A stretch of DNA of 64,000 nt from Chitinophagales bacterium (GTDB taxonomy: Bacteria; Bacteroidota; Bacteroidia; Chitinophagales; UBA8649): contig JACJYS010000004.1 in the NCBI GenBank assembly GCA_020635995.1, positions 1-64,000 on the forward strand, read 5' to 3'. Positions within the stretch are counted from its first letter, which is position 1. Each line of letters opens with the position of its first letter. The notes under the pieces were generated by a model. The model had not been told where the DNA came from. It saw nothing but the letters and a program-made list of their open reading frames with translations, and searched no databases. A program made the translations under genes and the position numbers. Shown piece after piece: positions 54,595-63,544 of this stretch.

Positions 54595-55368
54595 TTAATA
54601 ATAGTAATATTCGCTTTTGGTGGTTTTGCCAAAATAAACAGGTATATACCAGTTCAATTTAATACCATACATTAAATCAACTCTGGTTTCTTTTAACTTT
54701 TGATTCAAATAAAAATCATAAGGGCGAGCATTGTGCGTAAAAGCTTCTGTAAGTTCAAAACCCAACGCTAAATTTACAAATTTACCTTTGTTTAGCTTTA
54801 TTAATCCTATGTATTGAGAAAGTAAAATACCGTTAGAAAATCTATCGTATCCTTTGGCATAATTTCCTGTAAGTTGTGGTGTTTTCTTTTTGTCAACATC
54901 AATTAAAATTTTGTGTTGCATATAACCAATGCCCAGTTTAACCAACAAACCACTATTGGGCTTAGATTTTCTAAAATAAAATCCTTTTCCGGCATTTAAT
55001 TTAACTATGGCACCTCTTAAATTTAAGTTTACGTCATCTAAAGGACCTTCGTTAGTAATGGTTTGTCCGTTAGAAGCTAAAGTGTGTTTAATATGGTCTG
55101 TTTCTTTAACTTTTGTTCCAAATAAAAATCCACCTTCTGCACCTATTTGCCAGTTGGCTTTAAATTTATAATCGGCTGCTAAGCCAAATTGATAACCTAT
55201 GCCAAATCGTTTAGCCATATCTGCACCCGGAAATTGAACACTTATAACAGGCGAAATAAGAAAAACATCATGGTATTCGGGTTTTGTATCTTCACTTTCA
55301 TTATTTTGAGAAAACACAACAATAAACGGAATACAGAAAGTAAATATTATTAGCGATTTTAATTTCAT
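54595..55368 (-). CDS. Outer-membrane beta-barrel protein of unknown function
   Basis: From ATG 55368 the protein has 257 residues: a signal peptide (cleavage near VVFSQ), then alternating strands with aromatic ends (FGIGYQFGLAADYKF, WQIGAEGGFLFG, LLVKLGIGYMQHKI, VNLALGFELTEAF) and a terminal run of aromatics (KSEYYYY) that would suit barrel insertion. The family is a small porin-like barrel. It is transcribed with waaA (three-base gap), so it may belong to lipopolysaccharide or envelope biogenesis. A TTG just before the ATG is rejected as the start. Confidence 0.78.
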   Translation of the reverse strand: MKLKSLIIFTFCIPFIVVFSQNNESEDTKPEYHDVFLISPVISVQFPGADMAKRFGIGYQFGLAADYKFKANWQIGAEGGFLFGTKVKETDHIKHTLASNGQTITNEGPLDDVNLNLRGAIVKLNAGKGFYFRKSKPNSGLLVKLGIGYMQHKILIDVDKKKTPQLTGNYAKGYDRFSNGILLSQYIGLIKLNKGKFVNLALGFELTEAFTHNARPYDFYLNQKLKETRVDLMYGIKLNWYIPVYFGKTTKSEYYYY

Positions 55369-55372
55369 CAAA

Positions 55373-55380
55373 CAAAAATA
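55373..55380 (-). promoter_or_regulatory. -7 promoter box four bases before the barrel-protein gene
   Basis: On the minus strand it reads TATTTTTG, then TTTG and the ATG at 55368. This predicts a leaderless mRNA that also carries waaA. Confidence 0.6.
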
Positions 55381-55443
55381 AGTAAATCAAATTCTTTTAT
55401 CCGAATTAATGAAATAATAATAGTGTAGAACAGGTATAAATTA

Positions 55444-55451
55444 TATCTTTG
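55444..55451 (+). promoter_or_regulatory. -7 promoter box of the nucleotide-sugar operon
   Basis: TATCTTTG, 16 bases before the ATG at 55468. No clear -33 TTTG is seen at the usual distance. Confidence 0.6.
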
Positions 55452-55467
55452 CAGGCAAATAGAGTGT

Positions 55468-56592
55468 ATGAAACCTATACAAATGGTTGATTTAAAAACG
55501 CAACACGATAAGTTGCAACCCGAATTAAATAATAAGATTTTAGAAGTAGTAGAAAGTACTGCTTACATAAAAGGAGAGGAGGTTTCGTTATTTGAGCAAG
55601 AACTTGCCGAATATTTAGGTGTTAAGCATGTAATAGCTTGTGCTAACGGTACCGATGCTCTGCAATTAGCCATGATGGCTTTAGGCTTAAAATCCGGAGA
55701 TGAAGTAATTACTGCCAATTTCACTTATGTGGCAACTGCTGAAATAATTGCTTTGTTAAAGTTGAAACCGGTATTAGTAGATGTTGACCCTAAAACATTT
55801 AATATTGATATACAGGCACTTAAAAATGCTATAACGCCAAAAACAAAAGCTATAGTTCCTGTTCATTTGTTTGGTCAGTGTGCCGATATGGAACCAATTT
55901 TAGAATTAGCTAAAAAACACAATTTATATGTTGTAGAAGATACCGCACAATCGTTGAGTGCCAAGTATTTTTTTAGCAATGGCACAGCTAAAATGGCTGG
56001 AACTATTGGAGATATAGGAACTACATCTTTTTTCCCGTCTAAAAATTTAGGCTGCATGGGTGATGGCGGTGCATTGTTTACTAATAATGACGAATTGGCT
56101 TTAAAATTAAAAATGATAGCTAATCATGGGCAGTCAAGAACCTATTATCATGATTTAGTGGGTGTAAACTCAAGATTGGACAGTATTCAAGCGGCTGTTT
56201 TGCGTATAAAATTAAGACAGTTAAATAATTATAGTGTAAACCGTTATAATGCAGCTCAATATTACAATGAATTGTTAGAAAATGTTGATGCTATACAAGC
56301 ACCTTTTGAAGCAGTAAATTCAACTCATGTTTTTCATCAATATGTGTTGAAAACCAAAGGAATAGATAGAGATAAATTAAAATCTTATTTATTAGAAAAT
56401 AATGTGCCTTGCAATATTTATTATCCTGTTCCTTTAAATAAACAAAAGGCATATTTAGATTTAGACAGCGAATATCCTGTTACAGAAAGTTTGTGTAAAG
56501 AAGTAATAGCTTTGCCAATCCATACAGAATTACAAAAAGAACAACAAGATTATATAGTTAGTAAAATAAAAGAATTTATAAATGAAAATTAG
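55468..56592 (+). CDS. DegT/DnrJ-family sugar aminotransferase (WbpE/WlbC-like)
   Basis: The 374-residue PLP aminotransferase has VIACANGTDALQLAMMALGL, VVEDTAQSLSAKYF, the PLP lysine K192 in SFFPSKNLGCMGDGG and LVGVNSRLDSIQAAVLRIKL. Its N-terminus (IQMVDLKTQHDKLQPELN) is typical of enzymes that aminate UDP-2-acetamido-3-oxo-glucuronate. It is the first gene of the operon and overlaps the next gene by 11 bases. With the acetyltransferase at 58847 and the dehydrogenase at 59452 it suggests a route to 2,3-diacetamido-uronates. The 3-dehydrogenase expected for that route is not in the window. Confidence 0.88.
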   Translation: MKPIQMVDLKTQHDKLQPELNNKILEVVESTAYIKGEEVSLFEQELAEYLGVKHVIACANGTDALQLAMMALGLKSGDEVITANFTYVATAEIIALLKLKPVLVDVDPKTFNIDIQALKNAITPKTKAIVPVHLFGQCADMEPILELAKKHNLYVVEDTAQSLSAKYFFSNGTAKMAGTIGDIGTTSFFPSKNLGCMGDGGALFTNNDELALKLKMIANHGQSRTYYHDLVGVNSRLDSIQAAVLRIKLRQLNNYSVNRYNAAQYYNELLENVDAIQAPFEAVNSTHVFHQYVLKTKGIDRDKLKSYLLENNVPCNIYYPVPLNKQKAYLDLDSEYPVTESLCKEVIALPIHTELQKEQQDYIVSKIKEFINEN

Positions 56593-57883
56593 TGTAATAG
56601 GCACGGGATATGTCGGATTAGTTTCAGGCGTATGCTTTGCTGAGACAGGAAATGATGTAATTTGTGTAGATATAGACGAAAATAAAGTAAATAGACTAAA
56701 CAATAAAGAGTGTATTATTTACGAACCGGGTTTAGATATTTTATTGGAAAGAAATGTTGACCAAAACAGAATTTCTTTTACCACAGACTTAGAATATGCG
56801 GTATCTAACAGTGATATTATATTTTTAGCTTTGCCTACACCTCCGGGAGGAAATGGTGAAGCAGATTTATCTTATGTGCTTGGAATGGCAGATACCTTAG
56901 GCAAAATAATTGACAGTTATAAAATAATAGTTGATAAAAGTACCGTACCTGTAGGAACGGCAGATTTAGTAAGAGCAAGAATAGCCAAAAATGCAAAAGT
57001 AGAATTTGATGTGGTATCCAATCCTGAATTTTTGAGAGAGGGAGTTGCCGTAGATGATTTTATGAAGCCGGATAGAGTAGTGATAGGAGTTTCTTCAGAA
57101 AAAGCTAAAGCTATAATGGAACGCTTATACAAGCCTTATGTAATGTCTGGTAATCCTATTATTTTTATGGATGAACGTTCTGCGGAACTGACTAAATATG
57201 CTGCAAATTCATTTTTGGCTACAAAAATTTCATTTATGAATGAGATAGCTAACCTTTGTGAATTAACAGGAGCAAATGTAGATATGGTTCGTAAAGGCAT
57301 GGGAGGTGATGATAGAATAGGGAAGCGTTTTCTTTTTGCAGGCATAGGATATGGCGGTAGTTGTTTTCCTAAAGATGTGCAAGCTTTAGCTAAAACAGCA
57401 AAAGATTTAAAATATGATTTTAAAATTTTAAATGCTGTAATGGATGTTAATACTCAGCAAAAAGAGTTGTTTTTCAGTAAGATAAAAGACTATTACAAAG
57501 GAAATTTAAAAAATAAGAAAGTAGCATTGTGGGGTTTATCTTTTAAACCTAATACCGATGATATCAGAGAAGCTCCGGCATTAAAATTAATAAGCAATTT
57601 TTTAGCAGAAGGAGCATCAGTACAAGTTTATGACCCGGAAGCTATGGAAAATGTAAAAAGAGTTTTTGGCGATAAAATAACTTACACTAAAAATATGTAT
57701 GAAGCTATTGAAAACACCGATTTTTTGGTTATAGCTACAGAATGGACAGTATTTAGAACGCCAAATTTTGATAAATTAAGAACAAACATAAAAGATAAAG
57801 TTATTTTTGACGGTAGAAATTTGTACGATTCTAAAAATATAGAAGAGGAAGGATTTACTTATTTTAGCATAGGAAGACCATAA
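56582..57883 (+). CDS. ugd: UDP-glucose 6-dehydrogenase
   Basis: The 433-residue protein starts with the NAD-binding fold KISVIGTGYVGLVSGVCFAE. It has LPTPPGGNGEADLSYV, NPEFLREGVAVDDFMKPDR, and the catalytic Cys 261 in GYGGSCFPKDVQALAKTA. The C-terminal half carries the UDP-binding domain (LWGLSFKPNTDDIREAPAL). It oxidises UDP-glucose twice to UDP-glucuronate, which the next gene product should decarboxylate. It overlaps the aminotransferase gene by 11 bases and shares one base with the UXS gene. Confidence 0.92.
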   Translation: MKISVIGTGYVGLVSGVCFAETGNDVICVDIDENKVNRLNNKECIIYEPGLDILLERNVDQNRISFTTDLEYAVSNSDIIFLALPTPPGGNGEADLSYVLGMADTLGKIIDSYKIIVDKSTVPVGTADLVRARIAKNAKVEFDVVSNPEFLREGVAVDDFMKPDRVVIGVSSEKAKAIMERLYKPYVMSGNPIIFMDERSAELTKYAANSFLATKISFMNEIANLCELTGANVDMVRKGMGGDDRIGKRFLFAGIGYGGSCFPKDVQALAKTAKDLKYDFKILNAVMDVNTQQKELFFSKIKDYYKGNLKNKKVALWGLSFKPNTDDIREAPALKLISNFLAEGASVQVYDPEAMENVKRVFGDKITYTKNMYEAIENTDFLVIATEWTVFRTPNFDKLRTNIKDKVIFDGRNLYDSKNIEEEGFTYFSIGRP

Positions 57884-58869
57884 TGAAAAGAGTTTTAATA
57901 ACAGGTGCAGCAGGATTTTTGGGTTCACATTTGTGTGATAAGTTTATTAATGAAGATTTTCAAGTAATAGGAATGGATAATTTTATTACAGGAAATCCGA
58001 AAAATATAGAGCATCTATTTAAGCTAAAAAACTTTGAATTTTATCATCATGATGTAACTAAGTTTATTCATATTCCGGGCAATTTAGATTATATTTTACA
58101 TTTTGCTTCGCCAGCAAGTCCTATAGATTATTTAAAAATTCCTATACAAACTTTAAAAGTTAGTTCCTTAGGAACGCATAACTGTTTAGGTTTAGCTAAA
58201 GCTAAAAATGCAAGAATTTTAGTGGCTTCTACGTCCGAAATTTATGGAGATCCTTTAGTGCACCCACAAAATGAGGATTATTGGGGAAATGTAAACCCCA
58301 TAGGGCCAAGAGGCGTGTATGATGAAGCCAAACGCTTTCAAGAGGCATTAACTATGGCATATCATACTTTTCATAATGTAGAAACAAGAATAGTACGTAT
58401 ATTTAACACTTATGGCTCAAGAATGAGATTAAATGACGGTAGAGCATTACCTGCATTTATAGGGCAAGCATTAAGAGGAGAAGATATTACTGTTTTTGGA
58501 GATGGTAGTCAAACTCGTTCTTTTTGTTATATAGATGATTTGGTAGATGGAATATATAAATTGTTGATGAGTAATTATCAATATCCTGTAAATATTGGAA
58601 ACCCTGATGAAATAAGTATAAGAGAATTTGCAGAAGAAATAATTGCATTGACGGGTACTAATCAAAAAATAATTTTTAAAGATTTACCTAAAGACGACCC
58701 CAAACAAAGACAACCAGATATTTCAAGAGCAAAAGAAATATTAGGCTGGCAACCAAAAGTGTCAAGGAAAGAAGGATTAAAGAAAACCTATGAGTATTTC
58801 AAAAGTCTTTCTCGTGAAGAATTAACTAAAAAAGAACATAATAATTTTGAAAAATACATCATTAAATAA
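57883..58869 (+). CDS. UDP-glucuronate decarboxylase (UDP-xylose synthase family)
   Basis: A 328-residue extended short-chain dehydrogenase: RVLITGAAGFLGSHLCD (NAD loop), HFASPASPIDYLKIP, STSEIYGDP (Ser/Thr), YDEAKRFQEA (Tyr-Lys), and IFNTYGSRMRLNDGRALPAF, all characteristic of UXS enzymes. It should convert UDP-glucuronate from Ugd into UDP-xylose or its 4-keto intermediate. Start and stop of the preceding gene share a base (TAATG), so translation is coupled. Confidence 0.9.
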   Translation: MKRVLITGAAGFLGSHLCDKFINEDFQVIGMDNFITGNPKNIEHLFKLKNFEFYHHDVTKFIHIPGNLDYILHFASPASPIDYLKIPIQTLKVSSLGTHNCLGLAKAKNARILVASTSEIYGDPLVHPQNEDYWGNVNPIGPRGVYDEAKRFQEALTMAYHTFHNVETRIVRIFNTYGSRMRLNDGRALPAFIGQALRGEDITVFGDGSQTRSFCYIDDLVDGIYKLLMSNYQYPVNIGNPDEISIREFAEEIIALTGTNQKIIFKDLPKDDPKQRQPDISRAKEILGWQPKVSRKEGLKKTYEYFKSLSREELTKKEHNNFEKYIIK

Positions 58870-59440
58870 AGATTATTTTGCTCACGAAACAGCCGTAATA
58901 GACGAAGGTTGCGAAATAGGAGCAGGCACAAAAATATGGCACTTTACCCATGTTATGTCTAATTCTAAAATGGGAGAAAACTGTAATTTAGGGCAAAACG
59001 TAGTCGTTTCGCCAAATGTAGTTTTGGGCAATAATGTGAAAGTGCAAAACAATGTTTCAATATATACTGGCGTAATTTGTGAAGATGATGTTTTTTTGGG
59101 ACCATCTATGGTTTTTACAAATGTTATAAACCCCAGAAGTGCCGTAAATAGACGAAATGAGTATATGAAAACAATTGTAGGAAAAGGTGCAAGTATTGGT
59201 GCTAATGCTACTATTGTTTGTGGCAATAATATTGGAGAATTTGCTTTTATCGGTGCCGGGGCTGTTATAACTAAAGAAATACCGGCTTATTCTTTGTGGG
59301 TAGGAAACCCGGCAAAACAAATAGGATGGATGAGCGAATACGGACACCGATTAATTTTTGATGAGAATAATGAAGCTATTTGTCCGGAAAGTAAAGAAAA
59401 ATATAAACTAATAAATTCAAATAAAGTAATAAAACTCTAA
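58847..59440 (+). CDS. Left-handed beta-helix sugar N-acetyltransferase (WbpD/WlbB-like)
   Basis: The 197-residue protein is made of hexapeptide repeats (DEGCEIGAGTKIWHFTHVMS, NLGQNVVVSPNVVLGNNVKV). The features CEDDVFLGPSMVFTNVINPR, NRRNEY and GKGASIGANATIVCGNNIGE are diagnostic of the WbpD/WlbB group that acetylates UDP-2-acetamido-3-amino-glucuronate. It starts at a TTG inside the preceding gene (23-base overlap); no better ATG is present. It should use the product of the operon's aminotransferase. Confidence 0.88.
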   Translation: MKNTSLNKDYFAHETAVIDEGCEIGAGTKIWHFTHVMSNSKMGENCNLGQNVVVSPNVVLGNNVKVQNNVSIYTGVICEDDVFLGPSMVFTNVINPRSAVNRRNEYMKTIVGKGASIGANATIVCGNNIGEFAFIGAGAVITKEIPAYSLWVGNPAKQIGWMSEYGHRLIFDENNEAICPESKEKYKLINSNKVIKL

Positions 59441-59451
59441 TACAAAAGTAT

Positions 59452-60741
59452 ATGTACAATAAAATTATAAATAAAGAAAAAAAGATAGCGGTAATAGGAT
59501 TGGGGTATGTAGGTTTGCCTATTGCTCTTGAATTTGCTAAAAAAGTACCTGTTATTGGTTTTGACATTAATAAAGAGCGTGTTAAAATGATGCAAAATGG
59601 TATTGACCCCAGTCAAGAGCTTGAAAAAGAAGCTTTTGAGGGTGTAGATATTAAATTTACCGCAAATGAAGATGACTTAAAAGAAGCTAATTTTTTCATT
59701 GTTGCAGTGCCTACACCTGTTGACATACACAAAGTGCCAGATTTAAAACCGGTGCTTAGTGCATCTAAAACCGTAGGTAAAGCATTAAAAAAAGGAGATT
59801 ATGTTGTTTATGAATCAACAGTTTATCCTGGCTGTACGGAAGAAGATTGTATTCCCATATTAGAAAGTAAATCAGGACTAAAATTTGTTGAAGATTTTAA
59901 GGTAGGATATTCTCCGGAAAGAATAAATCCGGGAGATAAAGAACATACTATTACTAAAATCACAAAAGTAGTTTCCGGTTGCGATGCAGAATCATTAGAT
60001 AATATAGCTAAAGTATATGAAATAGTAGTAGAAGCAGGAACTTTTAGAGCGGCTAATATTAAAGTAGCTGAAGCAGCAAAAATCATTGAAAATACACAAA
60101 GAGATGTGAATATTGCATTGATGAATGAATTATCAAAAATATTTGATAAGATGGGTATTAACACTTTTGATGTTTTACAAGCTGCAGGTACTAAATGGAA
60201 TTTCTTAAAGTTTTTTCCCGGCTTAGTGGGTGGGCATTGTATAGGTGTAGATCCTTATTATTTGACTTACAAAGCTATAGGATTAGGTTATAAACCAGAA
60301 GTTATACTTTCTGGCAGAAGAATAAATGACAGCATGGGAGCTTATGTGGCTCAAAAGTTGGTTCAAAAAATGATAAAACAAGAAAAACAACTTATTAAAA
60401 CTAAAGTTTTAGTAATGGGTTCAACTTTTAAAGAAGATGTAGCCGATATAAGAAACTCTAAAGTAATAGATGTAATTGAAGAGCTTAAATCTTTTTCTGT
60501 AAATGTAGATGTTATAGATGCACACGCTGAAAAACATGAAATGAAAGAAGAATATGGTATTGATTTATTAGATGAACCGGGAAAAAATTATGATGCGGTT
60601 ATAGTTGCGGTAAATCACAAAAAATATATGGATTTAGATGAAGAGTACTTTAAAAGTATATCCACTGAAAATCCAATAGTTGTAGATATTAAAGGTATTT
60701 ATAGAGATAAATTTAAAGACATAGACTATTGGTCTTTATAA
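59452..60741 (+). CDS. UDP-N-acetylhexosamine 6-dehydrogenase (TviB/WbpA/WbpO-like)
   Basis: This 429-residue protein is a second nucleotide-sugar dehydrogenase, clearly different from Ugd at 56582. It has KIAVIGLGYVGLPIALEFAK, FIVAVPTPVDIHKVPDLKP, YESTVYPGCTEEDC, YSPERINPGDKEH, and the catalytic Cys in LVGGHCIGVDPYYLTYKA. This pattern belongs to enzymes that oxidise UDP-GlcNAc or UDP-GalNAc to the uronate. With the 4-epimerase at 61799 it resembles the tviB-tviC pair of Vi antigen synthesis; with WbpD/WbpE-like genes it also fits the WbpA role. The exact substrate is undetermined. Confidence 0.89.
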   Translation: MYNKIINKEKKIAVIGLGYVGLPIALEFAKKVPVIGFDINKERVKMMQNGIDPSQELEKEAFEGVDIKFTANEDDLKEANFFIVAVPTPVDIHKVPDLKPVLSASKTVGKALKKGDYVVYESTVYPGCTEEDCIPILESKSGLKFVEDFKVGYSPERINPGDKEHTITKITKVVSGCDAESLDNIAKVYEIVVEAGTFRAANIKVAEAAKIIENTQRDVNIALMNELSKIFDKMGINTFDVLQAAGTKWNFLKFFPGLVGGHCIGVDPYYLTYKAIGLGYKPEVILSGRRINDSMGAYVAQKLVQKMIKQEKQLIKTKVLVMGSTFKEDVADIRNSKVIDVIEELKSFSVNVDVIDAHAEKHEMKEEYGIDLLDEPGKNYDAVIVAVNHKKYMDLDEEYFKSISTENPIVVDIKGIYRDKFKDIDYWSL

Positions 60742-60752
60742 AAAATTAATTT

Positions 60753-61799
60753 ATGAAGAAATTATTAATTACCGGAGGAGCAGGGTTTATAGGTTCGCAT
60801 GTAGTGCGTTTATTTTTAGATAAATATTCAGAATATGAAATTTATAATTTAGATAAGCTTACTTATGCCGGCAATTTAGAAAATTTAAAGGATATTGAGC
60901 AAAATCCTAATTATCATTTTGTTAAAGGAGATATAACAGATGCTACTTTTATCCATAACTTATTTGAAGAAAATCAATTTGACGGAGTTTTACATTTAGC
61001 AGCAGAAAGCCATGTAGATAGGTCTATCAGCAATCCATTAGAGTTTGTAATGACGAATGTAATAGGTACAGTAAATTTATTAAATGCAGCAAAAACTACT
61101 TGGGGAAATTTTGACAATAAGAAATTTTACCACATCAGCACCGATGAAGTATATGGAGCATTAGGAACAACGGGTTTGTTTACAGAAGATACACCTTATG
61201 ACCCACACAGTCCTTATTCTGCTTCTAAAGCAAGCTCAGACCACTTTGTAAGAGCTTATTATGACACCTATGGGTTGCCTGTGGTTATTTCAAATTGTAG
61301 CAACAATTATGGTTCGCATCAATTTCCCGAAAAATTAATTCCACTTTGTATCAATAACATTAAAAACAATAAGAGTTTGCCTATTTATGGAGATGGAAAA
61401 TATACAAGAGATTGGCTTTGGGTAACAGACCATGCCAGAGCTATTGATATGGTTTTTCATAAAGGAAAATTAGGGGAAACATATAATATAGGCGGTTTTA
61501 ACGAATGGCAAAACATAAATTTAGTAAAAACACTTTGCCGATTAATGGATAAAAAATTGGGGAGAGCAGAAGGTACTAATGAAAAATTAATAACATTTGT
61601 AAAAGATAGACCGGGACACGATTTGCGTTATGCAATAGATGCTACCAAAATAGAAAAAGAACTGGGTTTTAGACCTTCCGTAACATTTGAAGAAGGTTTA
61701 GAAAAAACAGTTGATTGGTATTTAAACAATGAAGAGTGGCTAAAAAACGTTACTTCCGGAAATTATAAAAACTATTACGAAAAACAATATTCTCATTAA
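60753..61799 (+). CDS. rfbB: dTDP-glucose 4,6-dehydratase
   Basis: The 348-residue protein has KKLLITGGAGFIGSHVVRLF, YNLDKLTYAGNLENLKDIE, LHLAAESHVDRSISNP, ISTDEVYGAL (Thr-Asp-Glu), and PYSASKASSDHFVRAYYDTY (Tyr-Lys). All are typical of RfbB. It makes dTDP-4-keto-6-deoxyglucose from dTDP-glucose, the substrate of the rfbC-like product at the end of the window. It shares one base with the next gene (TAATG). Confidence 0.93.
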   Translation: MKKLLITGGAGFIGSHVVRLFLDKYSEYEIYNLDKLTYAGNLENLKDIEQNPNYHFVKGDITDATFIHNLFEENQFDGVLHLAAESHVDRSISNPLEFVMTNVIGTVNLLNAAKTTWGNFDNKKFYHISTDEVYGALGTTGLFTEDTPYDPHSPYSASKASSDHFVRAYYDTYGLPVVISNCSNNYGSHQFPEKLIPLCINNIKNNKSLPIYGDGKYTRDWLWVTDHARAIDMVFHKGKLGETYNIGGFNEWQNINLVKTLCRLMDKKLGRAEGTNEKLITFVKDRPGHDLRYAIDATKIEKELGFRPSVTFEEGLEKTVDWYLNNEEWLKNVTSGNYKNYYEKQYSH

Positions 61800-62785
61800 T
61801 GCCTTTGTACAAAAATAAATATCATACAAAACCAATAGAAGACAAATCTTTTTTAGTAACGGGAGGAGCAGGATTTATTGGTTCTCACATAGTTGCTTAT
61901 TTAATGCACAATGGTGCTAAAAAAGTGCGTATTTTAGATAATTTAATAACGGGAAATTATAGCAATATTCAACAATGGGAAAATCACCCAAATTTTGAAT
62001 TTATAGAAGGAAATATTTGTGATACAGCCACATGTATTCATGCCGCTAAAGATGTTGATTATCTTTCTCACCAAGCGGCATTGGGTTCAGTGCCACGGTC
62101 TATAAAAAACCCGCACAGAACAAACGAAATTAATGTAGCCGGCTTTTTAAATATGATGTTGGCAGCCAAAGAACACAATATAAAACAAGTGGTTTATGCT
62201 TCATCATCATCCGTATATGGCGATGAAAAAACATTGCCCAAAAAAGAAGATAAAATAGGTAGTCCTTTATCGCCTTATGCTGTTTCAAAATATACAAATG
62301 AGCTTTATGCTAAAGTTTTTGGCACTACTTATGGAATGAAAATAATAGGTTTGAGATATTTTAATGTTTTTGGTCCCAATCAAGACCCTAATGGACCTTA
62401 TGCAGCGGTTATTCCTATTTTTATTGATAAATTAAACAGAGGTCAAGATGTTTTTATAGATGGAGACGGAGAGCAAACCAGAGATTTTACTTTTGTAGAA
62501 AATGCTGTGCAAGCAAACATTAGAGCCATGCTTACCGACAATGAAAAAGCTATAAACCAAGTGTATAATATAGCTTATGGCGAAAATTACTCTGTAAATC
62601 ATCTATATAATTCAATAAGAGAACAATTGGGCAGTAGCCAAAAAGCCATACACAGAGATAGTAGAGTAGGAGATGTAAGAAATTCATTGGCAGATATTAG
62701 TAAAGCAAAAGAATTGTTAGGGTATAATCCTTTGTTTAGTTTTAATGATGGTTTGCCTGTAACTATAAAATCTTATTTAAAGTAA
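61799..62785 (+). CDS. UDP-N-acetylhexosamine 4-epimerase (WbpP/TviC-like)
   Basis: The 328-residue short-chain dehydrogenase has SFLVTGGAGFIGSHIVAYLM, LDNLITGNYSNIQQWENH, SHQAALGSVPRSIKNPH, ASSSSVYGDEKTLPKKED and SPYAVSKYTNELYAKVF. The long N-terminal lead and the ALGSVPRS motif are those of WbpP/TviC-type 4-epimerases that act on N-acetylated sugars rather than of GalE. It should interconvert UDP-GlcNAc/UDP-GalNAc or their uronates, so it works with the dehydrogenase at 59452. Confidence 0.9.
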   Translation: MPLYKNKYHTKPIEDKSFLVTGGAGFIGSHIVAYLMHNGAKKVRILDNLITGNYSNIQQWENHPNFEFIEGNICDTATCIHAAKDVDYLSHQAALGSVPRSIKNPHRTNEINVAGFLNMMLAAKEHNIKQVVYASSSSVYGDEKTLPKKEDKIGSPLSPYAVSKYTNELYAKVFGTTYGMKIIGLRYFNVFGPNQDPNGPYAAVIPIFIDKLNRGQDVFIDGDGEQTRDFTFVENAVQANIRAMLTDNEKAINQVYNIAYGENYSVNHLYNSIREQLGSSQKAIHRDSRVGDVRNSLADISKAKELLGYNPLFSFNDGLPVTIKSYLK

Positions 62786-62791
62786 AGTAAT

Positions 62792-63544
62792 TTGTTAGGT
62801 ATTTTTAAAAATATATTTTCAAAGAAAGAAAGCATATACTTTAGCTCATTTAAAGATATAGCAGTAGATATTCATTCTCATTTAATACCTAATATTGATG
62901 ATGGTTCTAAAAGCAAAGAAGAATCTTTAGAGATAATAGAGCATTTTACAAACTTAGGTTTTCAAAAAATAATAACTACGCCACACACCATGAAAGGCGG
63001 CTACGATAACACTAAGGAAATAATAGAAACAGGTACTTTAGAACTTAATAAATATCTCAATCAAAATAATGTATTTGATATTAGTTCATCTTCAGAATAC
63101 TTTGGAGATGAGCATTTTATGAAGTTAATTAAAAGTAAAGAATTACTTCCTATTTTCAATAAATATATACTTTTTGAGCAGTCATTTGTACAAAAATCAG
63201 CTTTATTTGATACTATAGTTTTTGAACTGCAGTTGGAAGGATATAAACCTATTTTAGCTCATCCGGAGAGATATAATTATTTAATGGATAAAGATTTGAA
63301 AACTTACAAAGAAATAAAAAGCAAAGGCGTTTTATTTCAGCTAAATTTATTTTCTTTATTAGAAATATATGGTGAAGGAGCTAAAAAAGTAGCAGAAAAA
63401 CTAATAGATGCACAACTTATAGACTTTGTTGGTACAGATATTCACAATAGAGCACAGCTTCCTTTTATGGAGCAGTTATTTAAAAGCGAATATTTATTTA
63501 AACTAATTCAGCAAGGTAAATTATTGAATAAAACATTACTATAG
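62792..63544 (+). CDS. CpsB/CapC-family PHP-type tyrosine-protein phosphatase
   Basis: The 250-residue protein has the PHP metal motif VDIHSHLIPNIDDGSKSKEE, TTPHTMKGGYDN, PILAHPERYNYL and DFVGTDIHNRAQLPFM. Enzymes of this family dephosphorylate the tyrosine-rich tails of Wzc-like kinases and so control capsule or exopolysaccharide chain length. No such kinase is in the window; it may lie further downstream. The start is a TTG, six bases after the epimerase stop, and no in-frame ATG would give the family N-terminus. Confidence 0.87.
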   Translation: MLGIFKNIFSKKESIYFSSFKDIAVDIHSHLIPNIDDGSKSKEESLEIIEHFTNLGFQKIITTPHTMKGGYDNTKEIIETGTLELNKYLNQNNVFDISSSSEYFGDEHFMKLIKSKELLPIFNKYILFEQSFVQKSALFDTIVFELQLEGYKPILAHPERYNYLMDKDLKTYKEIKSKGVLFQLNLFSLLEIYGEGAKKVAEKLIDAQLIDFVGTDIHNRAQLPFMEQLFKSEYLFKLIQQGKLLNKTLL

